From contig JAJKFL010000237.1 in the NCBI GenBank assembly GCA_021186555.1, forward strand, positions 3,492,558-3,556,557: a stretch of DNA of 64,000 nucleotides. The letters are read 5' to 3'. Positions 1-48,482 of the stretch are shown in pieces (positions within the stretch are counted from its first letter, which is position 1; each line of letters starts with the position of its first letter). A program made the translations under genes and the position numbers. This DNA comes from Reticulitermes speratus. Its lineage: Eukaryota; Arthropoda; Insecta; Blattodea; Rhinotermitidae. Below the pieces are notes generated by a model. That model was not told the origin of the DNA and made no database searches. It worked only from the letters and a program-made list of their open reading frames with translations.

Positions 1-99
1 CAACCACTCACCCCACAACACAGTGCCACATCTTTGAAGCCTCAAATCCTACAACCCTATCCACAGTTTGTATATGCCTCCCACAAAGAGTTCACTCAC

Positions 100-37763
<37,664 letters not shown>

Positions 37764-38226
37764 TTTAAAAATATACTGTGTGTAGTGGCAACGTAAATGG
37801 TCCCACAAAGCGAAGTATACTGCACTACACTACTACACAAATATTACGTTCATACTACGCATACAAACGGTTTTAATACACCAACCGTAACAATGTAATG
37901 ACAGTCTGATAACTTAAAAAAACTACGGAAGCCGCTACTATTACAATTCGTCCAATACGCTACAACCGTACCGCTGATCCCGAAACCACACAACTCTTCT
38001 CGATTCTACACTTCCGTCACTCGCGTCCACAGATTATGCTCGCGTCGGTACATAGTCACAGAGTAGTGCATTTTCCGTGTCGCTTGAGCAGGCAGTAGGT
38101 GGAACTGTAGAGCAGTGGTTGCGGACGGAAGTAGCAGGAAACAGAAACACAGCCACTCAGTCACTTTCCCACGTGGTACAGAAGGAGGAGGTCAATACTG
38201 CTGTGTTGTTAGTACATACAGGCATA
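37764..38226. promoter_or_regulatory. Divergent (bidirectional) promoter between TCERG1 and CNBP
   Basis: Only 463 bp separate the two opposite start codons, so both 5' UTRs and promoters must lie here unless a 5' UTR intron reaches further. I see ETS-like CGGAAG cores near 37924, 38012 (opposite strand) and 38126, an E-box CACGTG at 38170-38175, and a YY1-like GCCATTTT overlapping the TCERG1 start. No TATA box is placed convincingly. The stretch is free of recognisable transposons, unlike its surroundings. Confidence 0.6.
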
Positions 38227-38685
38227 ATGAGTTCAAGCGTCTGTTACAAATGCAACCGATCAGGACATTTTGCTCGAGAATGCCCTCAAGGTGGTGGTGG
38301 TGGAGGAGGATTTAGTCGAGGTGGAGGAGGAGGACGTGGAGATAGTAAGTGCTACAAATGTAATGAATATGGGCATTTCGCCCGCGAATGCAGAGAAGAA
38401 CAAGACAGGTGTTACCGCTGCAATGCTGTTGGCCACATCTCCAGGGATTGTCAGCAACATTCTGATGGACCATCCTGCTACAACTGTAACAAGTCTGGCC
38501 ACATTGCACGTGAATGTCCCGAATCATCAAACGGGTTTGGTGGTAGATCCGGTGGCTCGTGCTATAACTGCAACAAGACGGGGCACATTGCACGCAACTG
38601 TCCGGAGGGGTCTTCATCCAAAAGTTGCTACCAGTGTGGCAAGAGTGGCCACATAAGCCGTGATTGTGATCAAGAAAGAAACTGA
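38227..38685 (+). CDS. CNBP: CNBP, CCHC-type zinc finger nucleic acid binding protein
   Basis: The 152-residue protein is a single-stranded nucleic-acid-binding factor; known CNBP proteins bind G-rich single strands and mRNA and support translation. Six CX2CX4HX4C zinc knuckles are present: [70 protein letters not shown] and [15 protein letters not shown] Gly/Arg-rich box lies between knuckles 1 and 2 (about residues 22-38). Vertebrate CNBP has seven knuckles; six fits my memory of insect versions. The start [10 protein letters not shown] fits the family. The frame stays open upstream to 38077, but that part is not family-like and is probably 5' UTR. The coding region has no intron. It is divergent from TCERG1. 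Confidence 0.95.
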   Translation: MSSSVCYKCNRSGHFARECPQGGGGGGGFSRGGGGGRGDSKCYKCNEYGHFARECREEQDRCYRCNAVGHISRDCQQHSDGPSCYNCNKSGHIARECPESSNGFGGRSGGSCYNCNKTGHIARNCPEGSSSKSCYQCGKSGHISRDCDQERN

Positions 38686-41539
38686 AGATGCGACGTTATT
38701 AAAGACTGGAGTACTGTTTTGTACGAAGGTATAATTAACTTGTACGAAAGCATCAAATATAAGTTTTTGAGGGGATCAGGTATCATGTAATCTGTTTCAT
38801 TACACAGCAGTGTGTCAGACACAAGAGTAAAGGAAATTGAAAATACTGAGTAATTTGTGTAGTATATAGTTGAAACCCAAATTCCTACCATTGCATGAGC
38901 CTTGTATTATGTATAGCATTTGCGTAAGAAGGGTTTATACGTTGCGATTCGTACTTGATATCACATCTGTGACGCCGACATAATGGAATTCCAAGATTAT
39001 GTGGCGCCATTTTGCATTCGGGCTGCGTTGGGGTGTAGTTGTGCCGAGTAATAATTGCACATGCCAATGTTACAGTCCTAATTACTGTATCCATGATTTA
39101 TTTGGTATTGAGTTACGTTGAGACGTACTGCATTATATTCGAGGTCATTGCAATGACATAAAGCCTATGAACCACATCGCACATTTCCTATAACACCCAA
39201 CATTTTTGCGAATACGAGTTGTAATTGAACGTCATTTACTTACATTGTTTTCAGGAAATATCCAAAAATACACGTTTTGAGTTTACATTTGTGACCTCGC
39301 CATGGGACTATTTAAAACAGTGATTGCAACTCGCGAGAGTTTTCGAGCACACGGATGTAACGCTTTCCCACCAGGATAAAGGACATTTTTTCAGTGATCT
39401 GATGAATGTCGCATGCATAGTTAATTTGGTAAACGATATAAGTTGTAATGGGATTCGTGCATATTGCGTGGGCAAACATTTGCTGGAAACTTCACAGTGG
39501 GAGGAGTGAGAAATATACGGAATGGTAAGTTGCACCATGCTTACAACTCTTTCAGTTATAAGAATGTTCTAATAGTAATTAGTCCACGTGTACTAAAGTT
39601 TTCTGGAATGAAATACAGTGTATTTCATAGAAAATTATCAGTTACAAAGGAACAGGCCAAGCTTCTCACTCATGTTCTTCAAAAATAGCGTGTCTTCCAA
39701 ATTAAATAGTAATCCCTCTATTTGTTTTTACTAATAATTAATGGTAATTTTAGTACCTTAATTGCTGAATATACAATTTCCCCTGAAAAATGCAAGACAT
39801 TATTAAGAGTAGGTTTGCAGTCTGCACATGTTTGGGAGATTTTAAAGTAGCCCTTGTGCAGTGAAAGGTTGGTCTACACTGATTTGGAATAAGGTGCATT
39901 TTCTTACAAGGGGTGTTGGAGGGCAGTTTCTCACATGGCTGAAAGAAGTCTTCATATTTTTTATATTATCATCACCATGCATTTTCACTCTATAGAGTCT
40001 ATAGAAGTCTTCATATGTCCATTGGATAGCTGTTAATGTAATGAAAATTACATATTTTCTATTTAGCTGCTGAAAGTATAGTGGATATACTGTGGATGCC
40101 AGTTTTTCATACTTCCAGCATTGGCTGAAATAAGCTGTTATATACATTCCAGTGCCATGCTTAAGGTAAAATGACGTGATGTGATTTAGCATATATGCAT
40201 ATGTATAAAGTCCATGTACTAAATCCAACTCTTTTTTATAATATGTGAGAAACTTCATGTTTTTTATATTACCAAAACAGTATGCAGTCTTATGTGGCAT
40301 TAATAATTTGTTAATAATAATGCATAATGCACAGAAAACACTGGATGGAGTGGAAGCAAAGCTTCACAAACATAACTTCGACACTGGATGGAAGTGTGGT
40401 TAGTATTACACTGGCCAGTTTTCTCCCAGGTTCATTGTCATCTTGTCAATTTATTGACAACCATCGGTTTTGTGATGTCTGGTTTTTTGGGATAGTTTGA
40501 CAAATGGAACAGGAAGTTTAGAAGCAGGTTTAATAAATGGCTGCAAATCATGATGTAATTTATAGTATTTTTAGAATTTTCAGTTGAGACTCACAGATGG
40601 TTTGAATTTTTTTATTTATTGGGTCTGTGTACTGTGTCCCATTATTTCACCACCAGGGCAGTAGGGCATTTTATTGCATGCCCTTTAGGAAACATTATTA
40701 TTCAAAAGGTTCTCAAGCAGTGAATTTGACAATTTGAAATTTTTCTGCAAAAAAAAAAAAGGTAAGATTTACATTTGAATGGAAGATTGTTTGTAAGATG
40801 AGGATTATCTGTAGACATGACAGGTTGAATATACAGCACAGAGAAGGACATATCAGTAATAATGCAAGGTATGGATCCTGTATGCCACATGATGATGCAT
40901 CTCATTGAAATAGATCTTTAATGGTGCAACTGGAAGTCACTGTCTTGATTCTCCTGCCCTACCAGTTTCACCTGCATATATTTAATCTTTCTTTTTAATG
41001 GTACACAATGGCATCACCAATACACTTATTGAAAGCAGTGCATTTGATATTACAAATTGAGAACTCAGGAGGGAGGAATAGGCCCTATTTATTGTTTTTA
41101 CTTCAAGAGTATTTTCACAATATGAAACAGCAGTAAATCTTCAACTTTACATGGTTTCCAGGGGTGAGTACTCGCACATTCTTAACCAACAAAATCACTG
41201 CTGTTATCCATTTTATGGCATGAGTCACATTTGCAACATGACAGAATTATATTATTGTCACTTATTTGAATGCTTCGCTTAAATGAAGTACTAAGAGCAG
41301 TGTGGTACAGTTTTACAATCTTCAGGAAGAACCTGTTCCTGCAAAACATTTGTGAACTTCTGAAGACCAACACATTGTCACATCACAGAAAACAGTAAGT
41401 ACTCTTCACAGTATTTGAAGAACCCTCAAATTTGACAAACCAGCAAATGTCTAAGTGATTGATTACATCTTTGCAGTTCTGATAGCTTTGAGAGTTCAGG
41501 AGTTTCATGCTTTGTACATTAGTTAAAATACTAAGTGGG
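38686..41539. other. CNBP 3' UTR and downstream flank, no coding exon seen
   Basis: The CNBP 3' UTR must start here; an ATTAAA at 38698 is too close to the stop to be convincing, and I could not fix the polyadenylation site. The rest is AT-rich with short meaningless frames. Confidence 0.5.
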
Positions 41540-41815
41540 TGATCAATTTATGGTGAATTGGATGGGCAGGGCATACAGGTTTTTATGGGGAAACATGGAG
41601 GAACCACCTACCTGGAAGACAGATATAGAGGGGAGGATAATATTAAAACACATCTTAAAGAAATAGTCCATAGGACTTGATTCATGTGGCTCAGAATATG
41701 GAGAAGTGGAGAGCTCCTATGAACATTATAACGATCCTTCAGGTTGTGTAAAATGCAGGTAGTTTAGCTGAGAAACTAGTAGCTCCTTTTGAAGGACTGT
41801 TCCATGGAGTTATAG
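41540..41815 (+). mobile_element. RTE-like LINE 3' fragment
   Basis: Words matching the RT C-terminus are seen (GELDGQGIQVFMGKHGGTTY, LEDRYRGEDNIKTHLKEIVH), and the copy ends TGTTCCATGGAGTTAT like the other fragments. It contains stops. Confidence 0.78.
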
Positions 41816-42232
41816 TGTGAGGACCAGGTTAGTCCATGCAGCACTTTCATGAAGAATGAGAAGTTTGGTGAATTCCTGTACTGATGTTTCTGTCTCCCAC
41901 TGTTGCAAACCATTTCTCAACTGTCGTAGCAGTTCATGTGGCATCACTTCCTTTGGAATATTTTATGCAAGGATGAACTGAACTGCTCTGTTGTGTAAGG
42001 CCAGAGGGAGTAAGATTGAGTGCAATTAACATCTGGACTTGAGATGAGCCTAATCAACATTAAAGCCTCTGTTTCAAAATGTCTACAGCAAAACCTGAAT
42101 TCATTGACTGGGTTCATGCAACAAGGAAGTGCTGGATAAGTGCAGAAAATCAAGGTGCATTGGTTTGTCTAAGGCCAGTTATGAACATAAAATACCAATA
42201 TGGTATTCCATATTACCTTACCATCCAGCTCT

Positions 42233-42322
42233 ACAGCCCTGGGCTTCCTCCACTAGTTGCTTCGGCATGAGTTGTTACACACTCCTTAGTGGATTCCAAC
42301 TTCCATGGCCACCGTCCTACAG
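42233..42322 (-). pseudogene. 28S rRNA-derived segment inside a repeat
   Basis: The minus strand contains GGACGGTGGCCATGGAAGTT, GGAATCCACTAAGGAGTGTG, TAACAACTCA and TGCCGAAGCAACTAG. These match a conserved stretch of eukaryotic 28S rRNA with a few changes and a small deletion (CACC lost before TGCCGAAG). Flanking sequence is not rRNA, so this is a retroposed or SINE-type fragment, not an rRNA gene. Confidence 0.85.
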
Positions 42323-42344
42323 AGGCTTTAGTGTCGTTTTCTGG

Positions 42345-42560
42345 ACAAGGTTTGTTTTATGTGATAAGGGTGTTAACCTTATGCACAACCCCCAACCTGG
42401 AGGACCAGGGTGCTTCTCTTAGTCTGGTACCTACCCTTTGACCTGTCCGGCTTGGGAGGCCCTACCAGTAGCTACGCTACCGCCGGCATAGCTCTCTGGG
42501 TCATTGGTACACACAAGCCCCACCACCACGACCAGGTGGAAGCACCATCGGTGGGGTGGT
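42345..42560 (-). mobile_element. Conserved repeat segment linked to the 28S-like piece (LINE/SINE-type)
   Basis: The minus strand reads CCACCTGGTCGTGGTGGTGG, GACCCAGAGAGCTATGCCGG, CCTCCCAAGCCGGACAGGTC and CTGGTCCTCCAGGTTGGGGG. I know close relatives of this sequence as a widespread arthropod repeat that precedes a 28S-derived piece, but I cannot name its family firmly. Confidence 0.6.
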
Positions 42561-44449
42561 ATTCCATATGCTATTTTAAAATGCAGAAGAAACTAGTCTG
42601 AAACTCTGAATATTAACACATTAAAACAAATGAATACTGCAATCAACACAACTGATCAGGCCCAACTACAACAACACAAAAGGGGGTGTATTTTACAACT
42701 GTATTTCAGGTCTGAGATCTCAAACTTCACAACCTAAAACACACGTATGATGTAGAAGATATAGAACACCTGAAATGTATAAATGGAAGTTTATAAAACG
42801 TTAAAAGTATTAAACAGAATAATATGACGTAGGCAAGTAGATATAAAATTCTTGGAAGCGACGTGTATATTTTGCAGTCGGATCATTGAAGTGTAGAAAA
42901 AGTGCGTATAAAGTAGGACTAGTTTCAGTTCTTTAATCTTGTTTTGTGATGTTTCAGTTCTGTTAATTATTTTTTGAGTATGTTGCTAAGATTAATATTA
43001 CTTAGACCTTGGTGTAATATGGTACGTCACTTCTATAGATCCCAATAAGCCTCTTAACTGCTTCATGTTGAATGCCTACTCCATCAACCAAAAGCAAGTT
43101 AACATATTGAAAGCTTCTTGCTGTCCAAAGACAACTTTTATGGTCCCACATAGTGTGTATTGTGAATCACATGCAAACTGCTTGAGGGTATCGCTGTACA
43201 AACGGCTCACGTGAGTAAACGAAGTGATGCGCAACATTCTCCTTCCTCGTGAAAAAGAAACTAATTCTGAAATGAACCTCAAGCGGTTAATTCTATGGCC
43301 TTTCGGTTAACTGTGTGCAGGTTTCGTGTTTTAGGGCTGAGAGCAACAAGTTTATTCTCTCTCTTCAAGAATAACTTTCATTCTTAACACAATAACAGAG
43401 ACAAGGTTGTTGCACCTCTTCTGTTTACAGTGCCTGTTGTTTTCATCTTCATGTAGTAAAATGGTTGTAACCGCAACATTAGTTTTAATTCTGAAACCCA
43501 CAGTCACTGTCAAATTATTCAGCCTACTTTTGCAGTAAAATCTAATATAATGCTATTTTGTTGTTAGTATCCTAAAATCAATAAACTCTCAGGCTTTCAC
43601 AGTGGTCAGTGTTCAATGATGGTCATCTTTTGGGTTTTTGCACATTTACGCAATTTCATTTAAGAAAGTTTAATTTTTTAGTGAGGATTAAAAATTGAAA
43701 ATAAAATTACTTATCTGTAATAACAGATTTCATAAACATCTGAAATGAGTGGTGTTGGAAGTTAATTCATTTACATATTTTTTTAGATCTGAGGTTGTCA
43801 TAATGGTCTTCCTGAAGATTCAAGTAAAACAGTTTTTGTTGCAGTGTGCTGCCTCCAAAACATGGAGACTAATTAACACCCGAGATGACTTGAGTCTGTA
43901 TAGTTTGGAGTGAAGATAAAAGACACTGAAACCAAAGGAGAGAAACAGTTTTAAGTTAAGCAAACACTTTCAAGTGCACAACTATCACATAAATTGATAG
44001 ATACATGTCATTTCAAAATTATATTTTCAAGGTCACAATTCTAGGATGTTGATGCCATGTAATTTTGTACAAACAAATTGGAGGGTCCTGCTGTTTTCAT
44101 CAGCATGACACGAGAAAAGTACAGTTGCATTATTAACATATTCATTTACACTGATTATGGACACAGCAGGATTCCCTAAAACAAAGGTACACGTACAAAG
44201 ATCCTGCTGCATCTGTCAGGGTAAATGAGCAGGGGTCTCAAAACACATGGTCTGCCAGTTCATGTTGTATGGCCCTCTCGCTGATCTCTTACCAATTGTA
44301 GAATATTCCTTGTGTCACAGACTTTTTTAAATTTAAAATGATTTTCATCACTCACCTTAACAATGCAGTAAAGTTTTACATGAGTAATTATATCTCCCCA
44401 GTTTTCTTACAGTGTGCTTACTTTAATTAAAATACCAACAACATGTCTT
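42561..44449. other. Intergenic, nothing recognised
   Basis: AT-rich sequence with no convincing frames and no clear repeat termini. Confidence 0.45.
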
Positions 44450-44640
44450 CTTTGATGTCTAGCTGTCACTGGGTATCACACACCGTCTTCCCAGAACTGC
44501 TTGACCTTGAATGTGAAGGCACTGTGATACTTTGAAACATCAGGAAATACTCGAAGACAGTGTCACATCCCAGAAAACTTGTATCTTCAGGACAGATGTT
44601 TCGAGAACCTCAAATCTCACATAAAATACCCTGCTTATTG
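44450..44640. repeat. Copy of the TCTGGGATGTGA fold-back family
   Basis: AAGACAGTGTCACATCCCAG with AAAACTTGTATCTTCAGGAC and GCACTGTGATACTTTGAAAC is the complement of the arm seen at 27015-27095. Confidence 0.6.
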
Positions 44641-45169
44641 TGTAACTTTCCCTGGCACAGACACGATTTAACACCTACGCAATTCCACCACTTCCCAGGC
44701 ATTGTCATGTTTTAATGCTTTGCTGCACAAGATTGCTTTGCCAGCTGTGGCCCTGCAATGACTGAACATATGATCACAAAATCTTCACTACACACTGAGG
44801 AATGTCTGACCTTCAACACAACCCCCTTATTTAAACAGCTGCTTGATTTGTTTCTCTCGAATAACAAATGATACAATGCATTGCTTGTTCTAGCCCTTTC
44901 TAGTACTGCAGTTACTATTGGCTGTGCTTTTCACTGCTCCTGCAACAAATGATTCAGTATAGGTCTGGGAAATTTTATCTGTATATGAATGAAAGATTAT
45001 TCATGACCCTAAACATTTGACACAGTGTGTCCGCATAAGTTATATTCATATTTTTTAAAACTGTATTACATGATAACCAAAACAGAGAGAAATATGCAGT
45101 CTTTTGTGAATTGCTCCTTCACTCAGTGTGTGTACTTAGTCACATGGGAAACCCTAGTGGCCCTGAACA

Positions 45170-45271
45170 CATCAAGCCAATAGGCCACATCTGCATATGT
45201 ACAGGTCAACACTCATTTTGCATCAAGCCAATAGGCCACATCTGCATATGTACAGGTCAACACTCATTTTG
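45170..45271. repeat. 51-bp direct tandem duplication
   Basis: CATCAAGCCAATAGGCCACA through CAACACTCATTTTG occurs twice head to tail with no visible difference, suggesting a very recent duplication or an assembly artefact. Confidence 0.92.
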
Positions 45272-45279
45272 CAATAAGA

Positions 45280-48200
45280 GTTAGTGTCATCCACAGATGT
45301 TCTGTCAACATAATCCTACACACACCTCTCAGGAAGAAAACTGAAGTCATGATATCAGGGGAATGTGGGGCCAGGACATTGGTCCTCCACTACCCCATAT
45401 TTTACCTTATTAGTAAGTGCTTCAGCATGATTTGACTGGAAATGAACAAAAAAATCAAATATATAAAAAAAAGAGGTACACTTATGTAAATGCCAAGTTC
45501 TTTTACTGGTATAGCTGGATAAGTGGGATGTACAGCTTCTTTCAACCCTCCACACAGCAAAAATTGCACAGACAGAGAAGAAAAACTGGAAGGGTGAAAA
45601 CATGAAGCCAGAAACAATTGATGGCTATAATAAATGTATGCGAGGCATGGATAGGGCACACCAAACGGTGTGCTATTGCTCATACTGCAGACAGTCCATG
45701 AGAGTGACCGAGGGATACAAGTTTCATGCAAATGGCTGCCCTAAACAGGTTCATATTGTTCAAAAAATACACTACAAACCATAAAAAAGGCAACGGCTTC
45801 ATATTGGGTCCAGAAAATGACAGCCAGCACAGTGAAGGCAAGAATGGTGGTGCAGAAGAAGAATCACTAGCTGCAACATCAACAGCACTGAAACAACCAC
45901 CACACAAACAACCCCCAGGGATGGATCATACAGGGTAGACATAAATTTCATAAAATGGTTTACATTCCACCAAGTGAAAAAAAGAAAGGTGCAGCCATGA
46001 GAAAATGTATAGTTTTCTCAGCACATAAACGAAGAAAAGAAACCAGTTGTATGTTTGACTTGGGGCACTTTGCAAAACTCCATGTTTTGGCAAATACCAC
46101 ACAAAAAAAATTACTAAACAGTACACAAAATTTAATATTATTCCAGACAGATATTCCGACATTCCCGTTAAAAAAACTGTTGTAAATTTTCAATTGCACT
46201 GATGTAAAAATAAATTTACATTGCCTCCATTTTTGTCTTATTTTATTTAAAAGACGTGCCAGAGTACTGGTGGCATTTAAAACCCCCACTGCCAGGTAAG
46301 TGTTACAATGATGTGCAGCCAGCCCTAAATTTCAGAACTATCCAATGGAGTTTGAGACCCCATGCAGAACATGTTGGCCAGACTGCTTACCAAGACATCC
46401 CAGAAGACAGCAGTCTCCGTAGTCACTGCTATGAGAACCTCAGAGCTCATCGGAAGTTAGTCTGCTCTATAATCACCCACATACACCAATAAATGCACAC
46501 AATTTATATAAAATCACAAATCATCCATATGCATGAACCACATACAATATAAACAGTGGCACAGCAATGGATTTTATTCAAGAATAAGTCAGCATCACAT
46601 TATCTATAGTATCCACATTTTTACATTGAAAGCTGCTATTCTTTATTTTAACATAGTATATGTAAGTTGGATGGGTCAATGTTATATTCCATCATATTAA
46701 CATATTAATGTATTTTCTGGTTTTGTTGTTATTATGCATCTATGCACATGGAAATTTAACATTAATAGCCCTTCCTACATTTCAATTAGGAAACTTAAAT
46801 GTTGTTCCATACTAGACTATGAGGTAGCCAGGTCATCAAGTTGACCACACACAGCCATCTAGTCCCACAGTTAAGAATGACAGAAGTCACACTCCAGTCT
46901 CCCTATACATAGGTATCCCATTTTTTAAAACCAAAAAATGAGAATTATATTAGGTGGTGGGACTTGGGGGGGATATAAGACAATTTTGACTCCATCATGC
47001 AATGAAGAAAGCAGAGTAATTTATTAATATTACTAAAATGAGGTAACTTGGATAACAAAATTATTACATAGTTACAAAAGATGTAGTAATATTAATAAGA
47101 AGCATACTCAGTCTCAGTTCACTTAATGATTTTTCTTTTCATATATTTCCCCCCATCTTTTGCAGTCTGTCCAGACCTCATATTCCTTCCTGTCAGGCTT
47201 GCTGATGACTGACCTACTCCTATAAATGTTTTCTCCCACTGTGTGAAAGTCAGAATGTTTATACACATCATCAGAAATGACATGATTATGACTTCAAAAA
47301 ACACAATGACATTTGGCATCCCAAACTGAATTTTGCAAGATGCCAGGACAGAGCCTTTAAAACCTGTAAAACCAGGACTAATGGGGATGAATGGGGTCCC
47401 TACCTAAATAAAATTACAATTACAATGTAACTTAATGGTGTGGACAGGAACAAGTTTACCTTTACCAGACTACAAAAGTTGTTAGTTTTGTATTACCAGG
47501 TTCTGATAAAATAAACATTAGGCACAGTGACCATTATGCCCTACTACTTAACATGAAAATTGTGAGTTTTGATATTTAGCCCATTCTTAATAATTGTAAT
47601 AATGCAAAATAGTGCTTTTCACCCACACTGGGCAAGAATATGCCACATTACATTAAATTTAAAACTCAGTAAATCCAAGCCATGCACAATGAATCATGTC
47701 CAGCACTTGACAAAGTTATTTGCACTGTCATACATATTTCAGTGACATGGGTCGCTGTACATGGCCTTGGAAGGGTACAAGAATCTGACAAAGGACAAGT
47801 TGTGAGACAACTTGTAGGAGTTTCACTGTGGCACTCAGCCTTGTGGTTAATATGGTCATCGATGTCCAACTTCATGTTCCGCTTTCCAAACCTACACCTC
47901 AATAATATGGGAAAGTCAGAAGAAAGGTAAAGCTGTCCCTTACATGTCATTAAGGCGGGGAGGGGGAGTCACGGTATGGGACATACAAAATTTAGGACAC
48001 ATAGGTAAAATGTGATCTGAGTTTTTGGTTTTGAGTCTGTACTGCTGAGGGTGGTGGTGGTGGTGATTATGATGATGGCAGTCATCCTGGCAGCATCATT
48101 CCCTCAATATCCAAACAAGAATACCCAGTTCTAAGCACAGGTAACAGCAAATATGTTCCAGCCTATGGTTTTGATATACACAATAATAAAATAACTGTGT

Positions 48201-48327
48201 AATGCACAGGACGCACACTAATTTACTTTCAATAAAACTGTATACCAGCAGTATTATTACTTCCTGTCATTTTATCGTATACAATTTTAGCCTCTCAACC
48301 TGTGAGAACCCCATCAAGTTCACCCTA
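45280..48327. other. Intergenic, unrecognised
   Basis: Several frames of 60-110 codons occur on both strands (45355-46289, 47666-47950) but they overlap each other, lack splice partners and match nothing I know. They may be decayed transposon sequence. Confidence 0.4.
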
Positions 48328-48482
48328 GAACAAACCATGAAGGCCCAGAGGAGGCATACAGATATAGCTCTACTCTTTCTTTAACCTCAGCACTAGATGG
48401 GGGTGGGTGGTCCATGACATGCCCCGGCTGATTTACCCCTGGAAAAGAGACCTGGTAACCATTATGCAGGAGGCTGGGATTT
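48328..48482 (-). mobile_element. tRNA-derived SINE, family A, truncated copy
   Basis: It matches copies 14051 and 59685 over the tail half (CTCTACTCTTTCTTTAACCT, CACTAGATGGGGGTGGGTGG, GGAGGCTGGG) but lacks the tRNA-like head. Confidence 0.85.

Noticed and set aside
38077-38226. N-terminal extension of CNBP by 50 codons
   Set aside because: The extension has no similarity to CNBP proteins, and the ATG at 38227 gives the family-typical start MSSSVCYKC.
39842-40300. 152-codon minus-strand frame
   Set aside because: AT-rich composition, Tyr/Phe/Ile/Lys-heavy, no domain and no promoter or splice context; probably chance.
42233-42322. Functional 28S rRNA gene piece
   Set aside because: Only about 75 bases match, with substitutions and a deletion, and the flanks are repeat sequence.
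45355-46289. Cluster of 60-110 codon frames on both strands
   Set aside because: They overlap each other, have no recognisable similarity and no splice partners; considered chance or decayed repeat.
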